Assembly: GCF_001905665.1 (NCBI RefSeq)
Contig: NZ_LIVX01000005.1
Location: 334,134 to 398,133, forward strand
DNA from: Streptomyces sp. CB02261
GTDB taxonomy: Bacteria > Actinomycetota > Actinomycetes > Streptomycetales > Streptomycetaceae
Direction of reading: 5' to 3'
Length of the DNA stretch: 64,000 nt
Positions 8,708-16,124 of this stretch are shown here, in pieces. The translations under genes were made by a program, and so were the position numbers. The notes beneath the pieces are model-generated. The model had not been told where the DNA came from. It saw only the letters and a program-made list of their open reading frames with translations, and did no database searches. Within the stretch, counting starts at the first letter, position 1. Every line of letters starts with the position of its first letter.

Positions 8708-8766
8708 TAGGACACGCCGACGGCTCCCGTCCCGTGCAGCAGGGAGGGAGCCGTCGGCGTGTCCTA
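8708..8766. terminator. Perfect 21-bp stem bidirectional terminator
   Basis: Positions 8708-8728 and 8746-8766 are exact reverse complements with a 17-nt loop. It lies between a plus-strand gene ending at 8673 and a minus-strand gene ending at 8788, so it serves both. Confidence 0.9.
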
Positions 8767-8787
8767 CCGGCGAGAGCCTTCGGTGGC

Positions 8788-9066
8788 TCAGGCGTGGCGG
8801 TGCGAGTGTCGGTTGCCGGTGAAGAGGCGGTAGAGGGCCAGCAGGATGACAGAACCGATGATCGCGGCGACCCAGGTGGAGAGGTCGAAGAAGCCGTCGA
8901 TGGAGTCGACGCCGAAGATCACCTTGCCGAGCCAGCCGCCCAGCAGGCCGCCGACGATGCCGATGAGCATGGTGACGATGATGCCGCCCGGGTCCTTACC
9001 CGGCATCAGGGCCTTGGCGATGGCGCCGGCGAGAAGGCCGATGATGATCCACGCGATGATGCCCAT
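8788..9066 (-). CDS. GlsB/YeaQ/YmgE family stress membrane protein
   Basis: 92 residues, the normal size for this transglycosylase-associated family. It starts MGIIAWIIIGLLAGAIAKAL. The Gly-rich middle helix reads GGIIVTMLIGIVGGLLGGWL and the third helix WVAAIIGSVILLALYRLF, followed by a His-rich tail (HSHRHA). The family is made of small multispanning membrane proteins induced by general stress; molecular function is not established. It forms its own transcript and ends at the strong terminator. Confidence 0.9.
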   Translation of the reverse strand: MGIIAWIIIGLLAGAIAKALMPGKDPGGIIVTMLIGIVGGLLGGWLGKVIFGVDSIDGFFDLSTWVAAIIGSVILLALYRLFTGNRHSHRHA

Positions 9067-9290
9067 GGTGCGTCTCCGCTTCGTTGTGTAAAGGCTGTGT
9101 TAGGTCAGCGTCTGCACCAATCACGCCCGAACAAACGTCCCTCTTGCCAAAAGTGTCGCCCTTCCGGCTCCTGACCCGGAGCGGCAGGCGGCGCTGGAGG
9201 GCGCGCGCCGGGGACCCTGGCGGGTCCGGACACGACCAGGAGGCTCCTCGATGCGCCGACCGAGTGCCTTCGACCGCCGTTTACGGCATC

Positions 9291-9323
9291 CGTACGTGTT
9301 CGGTACGCGAAACGTACGCTTCA
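9291..9323. promoter_or_regulatory. Three 11-bp-spaced GTACG sites upstream of tap
   Basis: GTACG occurs at 9292, 9303 and 9314, exactly 11 bases apart. It forms three consecutive 11-mers of related sequence ending 28 bases before the tap start. Helical phasing suggests binding of a protein on one DNA face. Tap itself has an N-terminal HTH, so autoregulation or iteron-like binding is possible. This is inference. Confidence 0.45.
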
Positions 9324-9350
9324 GGTTAGGGTTGCGGCAGGAGGTGCCGC

Positions 9351-11798
9351 ATGTCCGAGCTGTTCGACGCGGTCGACGCGCTGATCGCGTCCCGCTCCCC
9401 GTTGCCGCCCCCGGCGGAACGCAAGCGGCTTCGCCAGGCGCACGGCCTGACGCTGGACGAGGTGGCCGCCGCACTGCAGGTGCGGCGCGCGACGGTCAGC
9501 GGCTGGGAGGCCGGCAAGACCGAGCCGCGCCCCCCGGAGCGCGACGCGTACGCCCGCCTGCTGAAGCAGCTCGCCCAGCTCTATCCCGCCGACGCTCCGA
9601 CGCGGGCCGAGGACACGGCGGCTCCCGCGACGCCGGCGGCTCCGTCGGTCCCTGTGACGCCGACGGCTTCGGCGGTTCCGGCGGCTCCGTCGGTTCCTGT
9701 GGCGCCGACGGCTTCCGCGGTTCCTGCGGCACCGGCGGCAGCAGCGCCGGCCTCGGCGCGCACCGAAGTTCCGGGTCAGGCGGGGAGCCCCGCGAGCCCC
9801 GGGAGGGCCGAGGTACCCGCGAGCGCGGAGAGCGCGGAGAGCGCGGAGAGCGCCGAGAGCCCGGGGAACCCCGCGAGCCCCGCGCGCCCCGCAACCCCTG
9901 TGAACCCCGCAGCCCCCGCGAGCCCCGCAACCCCTGCGACTCCCGCGAACCCTGCCCACCCCTCCGGTCCCGCCGCCGCACCGCGCCCCCCGGCCACGAC
10001 GAAATCGACAGCGCGCCGTCCGGCCGGCGGGCCGAAGGCCGCTCCCCCGGGCGCCGCGAGGGGCACCGCCGATCCTCGCTTCGAGAACGGCCCGCTCGCG
10101 GTCGTCGACATCGCCGACGGCCAGGTCCTGGCGTACTGCACCGGCGGCCTGGTCCTGGACGTCCCGGCGACGTCGATGCCCCTCCTGGTGGAGTGGACGC
10201 TGCGCGAGGGGCGGCTGGGGCAGCCGAAGCTGTCCGGGCCGGGCAAGGACGCCGACCCTTTGCTCGTCCTGACCGAGGCGGCGTGCGCCTACTACGGCCT
10301 GCCCGTCACGCTCACCAAGGAGGAGCGCCTGACCGGGCGGCTGCCGGAGGGCCACAAGGTCATCAAGCAGCTGACGCGCGCCGACTGGCAGCTGACCAAG
10401 CGGGGGTTCGGGCCGTGGGCACGGATCTACCGCCCCGCCCGGGGCTCGGAGCGGGCGTGCGTCCAGCTGTGCGTCCCGTCGTGGGGCGCGCTCGACCCCC
10501 GGCACTGGGCCGACACCGGCCAGCTGCCGCCGGCGGACCTCGCCCGGCTCCTGGGCACGTACGCGGACCGCGTGATGACGCCGCGCGGATCGACCGCGGT
10601 GACCGGCCTGGAGCTGATGACCGCCCTGCACCCGCCGACCCGCGCCTCCGCCCCGGACGCGACCGGCAGGCGGCACTCCGAGTACAACCCGGGCTCGCTG
10701 GGCGCGGATCCGGTGGACTGCGCCCCGTGCGAGGCGCCCGACGGACACCCGCTCCTGAAGGACCTGCCGCGCTTCCACCGCCGTACCCCGGCCGAGGTCC
10801 TGGCGGAGGAGGCGTACGACTGGGCGCGCCCGCTCACCGACGCGGAATGCCTCCGGCCCCATCTGGTGGGTATCGACGTCAACATGGCCTTCGCCGCCGG
10901 CGCGAACGGCCTCGCGGTCGGCCTGGGCGCGCCGACGCACGTGAGGAATCCGGTCTTCGACGCGAAACTGCCCGGTTCCTGGCTGGTCGACCTGAGCCAC
11001 GTCGACCTGTCCCGCGTGAGGCTCGGGAAGCAGGAGACGGTCCTGGACGCGGATCTGCTGCCCAGCCCGTTCACACCGAAGGGTGAGCGTCCGACGGGAC
11101 CGGCCTGGTACGCCACACCGACCGTGGCGTACGCGGTGGAGCTCGGCTACGACGTACAGCCGGTCGAGGCGTACGTCCGCCACGACAACGGCCGCTATCT
11201 GGACGCCTGGTACAACCGGCTGCGCGATGCCTACCTCGCCACGATGGCGGACCTCGGGGTGGGCGCGGACCTGCCGCCGGAGGACTTCCTGAAGGCGATG
11301 GACGGCTACCGGCAGCGTGACCCCGAGCTTGCGGTCGTGGTGTCCGCGATCAAGGCGACGGTGAAGGGCGGCATCGGCAAGCTCCGCGAGCGCCCGCGCG
11401 GGGAGGGCTGGAAGCCCGGGCAGCCGTGGCGGGCCCTTGCCCGGCCCACCTGGCGCCCGGACATCCGCGCCGCGGTCATCTCCCGGACCCGGATCAACAT
11501 GCACCGCAAGATCGTCAAGCACGCCGCCTTCACCGGCCAGTACCCGGTGGCGGTCCTCTCGGACTGCGCCGTCTACGCCTCCGACGGGCCCTCACCGCTC
11601 GACTTCCTGCCCTACCGGGACGGAAAGCCGCTGCCGGGAGGCTTCAAGCTCGGCGTGAACCCGGGCCTCGTGAAGTGGGAGGGCACCCAGTCCGTCCTGT
11701 GGGGCGAGGGTGTCCGCGAGCAGTTCGACGCGCCGGAGCTCAACCTCGCCCGGTACATCAAGGACGGTACCGTCACCGATCAGGACACGGGGGAGTAG
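9351..11798 (+). CDS. tap: Telomere-associated protein Tap
   Basis: 815 residues. An N-terminal XRE-type HTH (about 20-55: RLRQAHGLTLDEVAAALQVR then ATVSGWEAGK) is followed by a Pro/Ala/Ser-rich linker (about 80-235) with internal repeats. A large conserved C-terminal region contains ITGLELMTALHP-like and FVGIDVNMAFAAG-like blocks (here VTGLELMTALHP and LVGIDVNMAFAAG). In Streptomyces, Tap binds the 3' overhang of linear replicon ends and recruits the terminal protein Tpg for end patching (established for S. coelicolor and S. lividans). RBS GGAGG lies six bases before ATG 9351. The tpg gene follows nine bases later, which is the diagnostic pairing. The linker is longer than I recall for the roughly 740-residue archetype, probably through repeat expansion. 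Confidence 0.9.
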   Translation: MSELFDAVDALIASRSPLPPPAERKRLRQAHGLTLDEVAAALQVRRATVSGWEAGKTEPRPPERDAYARLLKQLAQLYPADAPTRAEDTAAPATPAAPSVPVTPTASAVPAAPSVPVAPTASAVPAAPAAAAPASARTEVPGQAGSPASPGRAEVPASAESAESAESAESPGNPASPARPATPVNPAAPASPATPATPANPAHPSGPAAAPRPPATTKSTARRPAGGPKAAPPGAARGTADPRFENGPLAVVDIADGQVLAYCTGGLVLDVPATSMPLLVEWTLREGRLGQPKLSGPGKDADPLLVLTEAACAYYGLPVTLTKEERLTGRLPEGHKVIKQLTRADWQLTKRGFGPWARIYRPARGSERACVQLCVPSWGALDPRHWADTGQLPPADLARLLGTYADRVMTPRGSTAVTGLELMTALHPPTRASAPDATGRRHSEYNPGSLGADPVDCAPCEAPDGHPLLKDLPRFHRRTPAEVLAEEAYDWARPLTDAECLRPHLVGIDVNMAFAAGANGLAVGLGAPTHVRNPVFDAKLPGSWLVDLSHVDLSRVRLGKQETVLDADLLPSPFTPKGERPTGPAWYATPTVAYAVELGYDVQPVEAYVRHDNGRYLDAWYNRLRDAYLATMADLGVGADLPPEDFLKAMDGYRQRDPELAVVVSAIKATVKGGIGKLRERPRGEGWKPGQPWRALARPTWRPDIRAAVISRTRINMHRKIVKHAAFTGQYPVAVLSDCAVYASDGPSPLDFLPYRDGKPLPGGFKLGVNPGLVKWEGTQSVLWGEGVREQFDAPELNLARYIKDGTVTDQDTGE
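9636..9738 (+). repeat. 45-bp tandem repeat inside the tap linker
   Basis: Positions 9636-9680 and 9681-9725 are near-identical 45-bp units encoding AAPSVPVTPTASAVP, with a third partial unit after. Further on, around 9820-9860, a GAGAGCGCG microrepeat encodes a Ser-Ala-Glu run. The repeats are in frame, so copy number can change without breaking tap. Confidence 0.8.
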
Positions 11799-11807
11799 GA
11801 GAAGGCG

Positions 11808-12365
11808 ATGAGCCTGTTCGGCAACGGCCTGGACGCCGCGGTGCAGAAGGCGTTCACCCGCCCGGCACCCAAGAGCGCGGGCGCGCAGATGCGCTACCTG
11901 GTCAAGCAGCTCAAGGGCACCAAGCCGGTCGCCCAGATGCTGCGGATCTCGCAGCGCACGGTGGAGCGGTACGTCAAGGACGAGATCAAGAAGCCGCGTC
12001 CCGGCCTCGCAGCCCGCCTGGAGCACGAGGTGAAGAAGCGGTGGCAGCCCCAGATCCGGGCCAAGGCGCGGAAGAAGGCGGCGACCACCGACGGCATCGT
12101 CATCGACACCCGGGCCAGGATCGGCTACACCGCGCCGATCGGCTCGACGGACGAGGACCGACTCCGCCACCTGACGGTCGCCCTGCCACCCCACTACGCC
12201 GCCCGTCTCTTCGACGCCCAGGAACAGGGAGCCACCGACCGGCAACTTCAGCAGATCGCCGCCGAAGCACTCAAGGACGTGTACTTCCAGGACAACGGCC
12301 GCCGCGCCGGCCAGCTGGAGGAAGTCCGCTTCGCCGACATCGAGCACCTGGAGTTCGACCTCTGA
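11808..12365 (+). CDS. tpg: Telomere terminal protein Tpg
   Basis: 185 residues, the standard Tpg size. The N-terminal half has an HTH (AQMLRISQRTVERYVKDEIK, about 45-64) and a basic stretch (EVKKRWQPQIRAKARKKAA). The C-terminus is acidic (EEVRFADIEHLEFDL). Tpg proteins are covalently attached to the 5' ends of Streptomyces linear chromosomes and plasmids and prime fill-in of the 3' overhang. A GGAGAAGG ribosome binding site lies four bases before the ATG, and tap ends nine bases upstream. The pair indicates a linear replicon with archetypal telomeres. It does not by itself prove closeness to an end, although such pairs are often subtelomeric. Confidence 0.9.
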   Translation: MSLFGNGLDAAVQKAFTRPAPKSAGAQMRYLVKQLKGTKPVAQMLRISQRTVERYVKDEIKKPRPGLAARLEHEVKKRWQPQIRAKARKKAATTDGIVIDTRARIGYTAPIGSTDEDRLRHLTVALPPHYAARLFDAQEQGATDRQLQQIAAEALKDVYFQDNGRRAGQLEEVRFADIEHLEFDL

Positions 12366-12473
12366 CCCACCGGTGTGGTCGGTGGGGTGCCCGGTACACG
12401 CTCACCGACCCGCGCCCAGGTGCGAGCGGAAACCCGCAGGACTCCGACCGGACAACCGTGGCAGCCTGCGTGC

Positions 12474-12818
12474 ATGCCCTGGGAGCTGCGAGAACACGCA
12501 GGCCGTCACTACGCCGTCCTGTTCCACTACGCCCTGCCCGACGATGCCTGGTCGGTGGAGCTGAGCGAGGCCCGGCCCGCGTCGACCGGGAGGCCCGAGG
12601 ACCCCGACGCCGCGGTGACCCACCTACCCGGCGCTCCTGTCCTGGCGGTGCTCGTCCCGAACGAGGACCCGGAACTGGAGCCGACGGTCCGGATCTTCAG
12701 CCCTGAAGGGCATGTCGTCCCGTACGGGATCCTGCGGTGGTTCATGGAGCAGGCGGCCGACCAGGTGGAACGGTGCCGCGTCGCGTTCGAGCAGGGAGAA
12801 CCCGACGAGCTGGGATGA
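12474..12818 (+). CDS. Hypothetical protein downstream of tpg
   Basis: 114 residues from ATG 12474 (begins MPWELREHAGRHYAVLFHYA). It is acidic and soluble, with no signal or membrane helix, and the tail reads FMEQAADQVERCRVAFEQGE. No recognisable family. No Shine-Dalgarno sequence precedes the ATG, so it may be leaderless. It shares its direction with tap-tpg but is separated by 108 bases. Confidence 0.5.
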   Translation: MPWELREHAGRHYAVLFHYALPDDAWSVELSEARPASTGRPEDPDAAVTHLPGAPVLAVLVPNEDPELEPTVRIFSPEGHVVPYGILRWFMEQAADQVERCRVAFEQGEPDELG

Positions 12819-12904
12819 CCCGCCCCGAGGGGGTGCGCACCTCCCGGCCGACGCGAAGACGACGCGTCGCGCGAGGGCCGGGCCTGGGTGCGGCATCGGG
12901 TGGT

Positions 12905-13360
12905 TCAGACGTCGGCGTAGTGGGCGGCGTACTCCGCGCTGGGCGGGACGACGGTGATGACGTCGATCAGCACGCCGTCCGGGGCGGCGACGATGAAGTG
13001 GCGCTGGCCGAACTCCTCGGTACGCAGCGGCAGTACCTCGGGCAGGCGGGCCTCCGTCACGAGCCGCTGGTACTCGGAGTCCACGTCGTCGACCTCGAAG
13101 TTCAGCAGCAGGCCGCCCTGGAGCGCGCCCCGGTGGGGGGCCGGGACGGTCGGGTGGTCATGGGCGAGGAGGGCCAGCTCGTACTGCGGGGCGTCGGGGC
13201 GCCGCAGGCTGACGTACCAGTCCGCCTCGAAGGTCACCTCGAACCCGAGGTGACGGGTGTAGAAGTCGCGGGAGGCCGCCACGTCCCGGGTGGAGAGCAC
13301 GGGATAGAAACCCCGCAGTCCGGTCGGGGTGGTGCTGTCGCGTGTGTCCGTCTCCGTCAT
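12905..13360 (-). CDS. VOC (glyoxalase/bleomycin resistance) family protein
   Basis: 151 residues, a single-copy VOC protein of two beta-alpha-beta-beta-beta modules. Module 1 reads GFYPVLSTRDVAASRDFYTR then HLGFEVTFEADWYVSL. Module 2 reads GGLLLNFEVDDVDSEYQRL and ends FGQRHFIVAAPDGVLIDV. Such proteins bind a metal or a small molecule; the substrate is unknown. It is transcribed divergently from a TetR regulator, with two palindromic operators in the 88-base gap. The TetR protein therefore almost certainly controls it, suggesting a ligand-induced detoxification role. Confidence 0.85.
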   Translation of the reverse strand: MTETDTRDSTTPTGLRGFYPVLSTRDVAASRDFYTRHLGFEVTFEADWYVSLRRPDAPQYELALLAHDHPTVPAPHRGALQGGLLLNFEVDDVDSEYQRLVTEARLPEVLPLRTEEFGQRHFIVAAPDGVLIDVITVVPPSAEYAAHYADV

Positions 13361-13383
13361 GCGGCATGCCCTTCGCTCTCCAT

Positions 13384-13436
13384 TTCACATACCTCGGGTA
13401 TGTGAATCCAGCGTTAGCATACCCCCGGTACGCGAA
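13384..13436. promoter_or_regulatory. Two TetR operator palindromes between VOC and TetR genes
   Basis: Site 1 is a perfect palindrome: TTCACATACC (13384-13393), TCG, GGTATGTGAA (13397-13406). Site 2 (13414-13436) is an imperfect version with the same core, TACC-CCC-GGTA. Their centres are 30 bp apart, about three helical turns. This fits control of both promoters by the adjacent TetR protein. Confidence 0.75.
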
Positions 13437-13448
13437 ATGGGAAGGGCG

Positions 13449-14039
13449 GTGCGCGCGATGGCGGTCAGTCGGGCGGAACAGAGGGCGGCCACACGGCGGG
13501 CACTGCTCGCGGAGGGGGAGCGGCGGTTCGCCGCCGACGGATACCACCAGGTGGTGCTCGCGGAGGTGGCGCGGGCCGCCGGGGTCACCAAGGGAGCCGC
13601 CTACCACCACTTCGACAGCAAAGCGGGACTCTTCCGGGCCGTCGTGGCGGAGGTCCAGCAGAAACTGGGGCAGCGCGTCGCGGCCGCGGCAGACGGGCAC
13701 AGCGACCTCTGGGAGCAGCTCAGGGCGGGCTGCCGGGCCTTCCTGGCCTCGGGCACGGACCCGGCGGTGCGACAGATCCTGCTGGTCGACGCACCGACCG
13801 TGCTGGGTTGGGACGAGTGGCGGACCATGGACGAGGAGTCCTCCGCCCGACACCTCGCGGAGGCCCTGACGGAACTCGCCGCAGCCGGGATCATCGCCAC
13901 TCAGCCGATCGAACCCCTGACCCGACTGCTCTCGGGAGCGATGAACGAGGCCGCCCTCTGGATCGCCCGAGGCGGCGACCCCCGGGCCGCGGAACAGGCA
14001 CTGGACCGACTGTTGACGGGCCTGCGCAACCCCGCCTGA
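13449..14039 (+). CDS. TetR/AcrR family transcriptional regulator
   Basis: About 196 residues. The N-terminal TetR HTH is canonical: ALLAEGERRFAADGYHQVVL then EVARAAGVTKGAAYHHFDSK. The C-terminal ligand domain contains DPAVRQILLVDAPTVLGWDEW, typical of a common actinobacterial TetR C-terminal family. Starts at GTG 13449 (GGAAGG four bases upstream) or ATG 13458 are both possible. ATG 13437 is less likely because operator site 2 abuts it. It should repress itself and the divergent VOC gene through the two palindromes. Confidence 0.85.
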   Translation: MRAMAVSRAEQRAATRRALLAEGERRFAADGYHQVVLAEVARAAGVTKGAAYHHFDSKAGLFRAVVAEVQQKLGQRVAAAADGHSDLWEQLRAGCRAFLASGTDPAVRQILLVDAPTVLGWDEWRTMDEESSARHLAEALTELAAAGIIATQPIEPLTRLLSGAMNEAALWIARGGDPRAAEQALDRLLTGLRNPA

Positions 14040-14170
14040 CCGCTGATGACGAGAGGGCACGCGGCTATCGCACCCCGACCCACCCGGGCTCGTTGCGAAT
14101 GCGCCGGAGGAGGCCATTCCGCCCGCCCCGGTCGCTACCCTCCGTACGACCGCGATAAAAGGGGGAAGCG

Positions 14171-14632
14171 ATGGGCCGAAGGGCACAACGGGCCGCAGGG
14201 ACACAGTCCTTCACGGACCTGCTCCGGCATCCGAGTCGCCTCGTCGACCAGCTCACGGGCGACGCTCGACAGCGCGCCGAGGCGGACATCGCAGCGTGGA
14301 ACGATGGAGAGGCTCGCGAGGTCACCGCGTTCGTCCGCGATGGCGGCCGCTTGCGGCAGGGGTCCCTGATTCTGGACCCTGCCGCAGCGTCGCCGGTGGT
14401 GTGGCGGCAGTTTCGGATCCTCGGCAGAGCCGGCGAAGGTGTCGCCTTGGTCGCTCCGTTCCACATCCACGGGGTGGGCCCGGTCGTCGGCCCGGGAAGC
14501 GGAGTGGTCGACAAGCGCATGTTCCGCCTGCTGTCCCTGCAAGCCGCTGACCGCTACTGGGAACTCGCCGTCCCTGCCACGGACGTTCCTCTGGTCCGCG
14601 CTGCGCTGCGCGGGGATGGCGCCGGAGGCTAG
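14171..14632 (+). CDS. Hypothetical protein
   Basis: 153 residues from ATG 14171, with AAAGGGGGAAG just upstream as a good ribosome binding site. Mixed alpha/beta composition. The N-terminus is helical and basic; the middle reads DGGRLRQGSLILDPAAASPV then VWRQFRILGRAGEG. No signal peptide or membrane span. I do not recognise the family. It stands alone at the left border of a gene-poor, decayed stretch. Confidence 0.5.
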   Translation: MGRRAQRAAGTQSFTDLLRHPSRLVDQLTGDARQRAEADIAAWNDGEAREVTAFVRDGGRLRQGSLILDPAAASPVVWRQFRILGRAGEGVALVAPFHIHGVGPVVGPGSGVVDKRMFRLLSLQAADRYWELAVPATDVPLVRAALRGDGAGG

Positions 14633-15205
14633 CCGACGCGCCGGTGCTGCTGGTCATCAGCCCGTACGTCACAGCCACTCGTCAGTGCCTGCGGGCAGGG
14701 GGCTCCGCCGGGTAGCGCACCCGGTTCTTGCGAGACCGGCTTGCTCGTCAATCGGGACGCGATACCGGCTCTCGCTTCCGCCCCGGCCTCGAGCCGGGTG
14801 ACGCCCCGGGCCCAGGCGCCGTCCCGCCGCCCGCGCCGAACGATCTGCCGGGGCCGGGGCCGGGGCCGGGGCCGGGGCCGGGGCCGGGGCGTCTGCGCCG
14901 GTGCCCGATCGCTACAGTCAGACCGGCTTCGGGGTGGTTGGAGCGGGGACATGCTCCATGTCCAGGCGTATCAAAGTCCCTCGACGACTGGGGAGGATGC
15001 CGTCGGCCGCAGCCCAGGACGAGCGGTGGGCAAGGTGGGATGGAGCCGGGGCCGAGACGAATTCGCCGCCGTGCAGGGGTGGACAGCCCGTGATGGGCTG
15101 CCACGAGGACGGGGGCCTGGGCAGGACACGGTCCGACCGCAACCGGGGATATTCGATCGATCAGACGGTCCCGCTCCGCGGCAGCTCCTCGTGCATGGTG
15201 ACGCC
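14633..15205. other. Gene-poor region with a hexanucleotide repeat
   Basis: About 570 bases without a supportable gene on either strand. Open frames here are short and compositionally random. The only structure seen is the GGGGCC array listed separately. Confidence 0.5.
14849..14890. repeat. (GGGGCC)7 hexanucleotide repeat
   Basis: Seven near-perfect GGGGCC units in 42 bases lie outside any gene. The G-runs of four allow G-quadruplex formation on the plus strand. It could cause polymerase slippage or act as a transcription roadblock before the downstream pseudogene. Confidence 0.9.
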
Positions 15206-15600
15206 ATGAACAGAGATGTAGCGAGCAATGCCGTCGTCGAAGCGGGCTGCCAGGCTGTACGCGACGACGGACGTGTACGGCCCGACCTGTTGGAAGCGGC
15301 CTACGCCGACCCTCGGCTGCGTCAGCTGTTCCCCTGGACCGGGATGGGGGAACTGCACTTCAGTCGGTGCAGCGAACAGCGATGGACCTGGGGCATCCCC
15401 TACATCCAGCCCGCCGCTGCCGGCACCTAGGTGGTCTCCGGCCCTATCCGCAGCGAGATGGTGGACCCCGCAGCCACAGGGCAGGACGCCATTGCCATGG
15501 TGGTCCAGCATCTGCCGGCAGGCTGCGGTCCCGCCTTCGTAGGTACCCCGAGGAACTCGCAGTCCATGTGGCCACAAGACGGCAGACACACAAAGGTTGA
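15206..15600 (+). pseudogene. DUF6193 family gene broken by a stop codon and a frameshift
   Basis: The reading MNRDVASNAVVEAGCQAVRD leads into the family-like block RLRQLFPWTGMGELHFSRCS. It meets an in-frame TAG at 15428-15430, then continues in the same frame (VVSGPIRSEMVDPAATGQDA, LPAGCGPAFVGTP). At about 15549 one base is missing: the +1 frame then gives EELAVHVATRRQTHKG and a stop at 15598-15600, the expected family C-terminus. DUF6193 proteins occur with Streptomyces biosynthetic and accessory loci; their function is unknown. Two independent lesions argue for real decay rather than a sequencing error. Family assignment is from recalled motif similarity. Confidence 0.7.
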
Positions 15601-15668
15601 AGCTCAAGCCAAGGCCTATCCCATATAGCGCTGTGACCTGGGAAATCGGTGGGCGGTAATATCGACCG

Positions 15669-16106
15669 ATGGAGCCTGAGGGGCCGAACGGGTTCCTGCT
15701 GCATGGTGCTGGGGTGGGCGCGCGGGGCTTGGTGGGTCGCCGGCTTGCGGAGGTCGTCGGCTCATGGCACTTGTACGGCGGGGATGGCCTCTCGGGCCCG
15801 ATGGACGTGTGGCTGATCGATGACCGGGGTGACGCCGTACACCTCACGGCCGGATCGGATTGGTGTCTGATCGTTGAGTCGTCAAAGCCGCACGCCGACT
15901 ACGACATGGGCGACTCGGGGCGCGTCATGGTGAGGGCGATCAGTGAGGAAGCGCCGTTCGCGCGCCACATCGGGGAGGATGTTTTGGCGCTGCGGGAGGA
16001 ACACGCGCCGAACACCGGGCGTGTCACCCTGGAGCTCACATTCCCAACGGGTCAGGTCCGTTGTGAGAGCTGGGCTGGAGAGGTTCGCCTGACCTCGGTG
16101 GCGTGA
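15669..16106 (+). CDS. Hypothetical protein
   Basis: 145 residues (start MEPEGPNGFLLHGAGVGARG), probably a soluble beta-rich domain. Recognisable blocks are MDVWLIDDRGDAVHLTAGSD and TGRVTLELTFPTGQVRCESW. I do not recognise the family. It sits directly after the DUF6193 pseudogene, with the same orientation and a 68-base gap. No good ribosome binding site is visible. It could be an immunity-type accessory gene, but nothing in the sequence proves it. Confidence 0.5.
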   Translation: MEPEGPNGFLLHGAGVGARGLVGRRLAEVVGSWHLYGGDGLSGPMDVWLIDDRGDAVHLTAGSDWCLIVESSKPHADYDMGDSGRVMVRAISEEAPFARHIGEDVLALREEHAPNTGRVTLELTFPTGQVRCESWAGEVRLTSVA

Positions 16107-16124
16107 CTGGTGCGATCACGGCAG

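Noticed and set aside
14849..14890. GGGGCC array considered as a CRISPR or origin iteron array.
   Set aside because: Unit of six bases with no spacers and no adjacent cas or replication gene. It is a microsatellite. No CRISPR array was found anywhere in the window.
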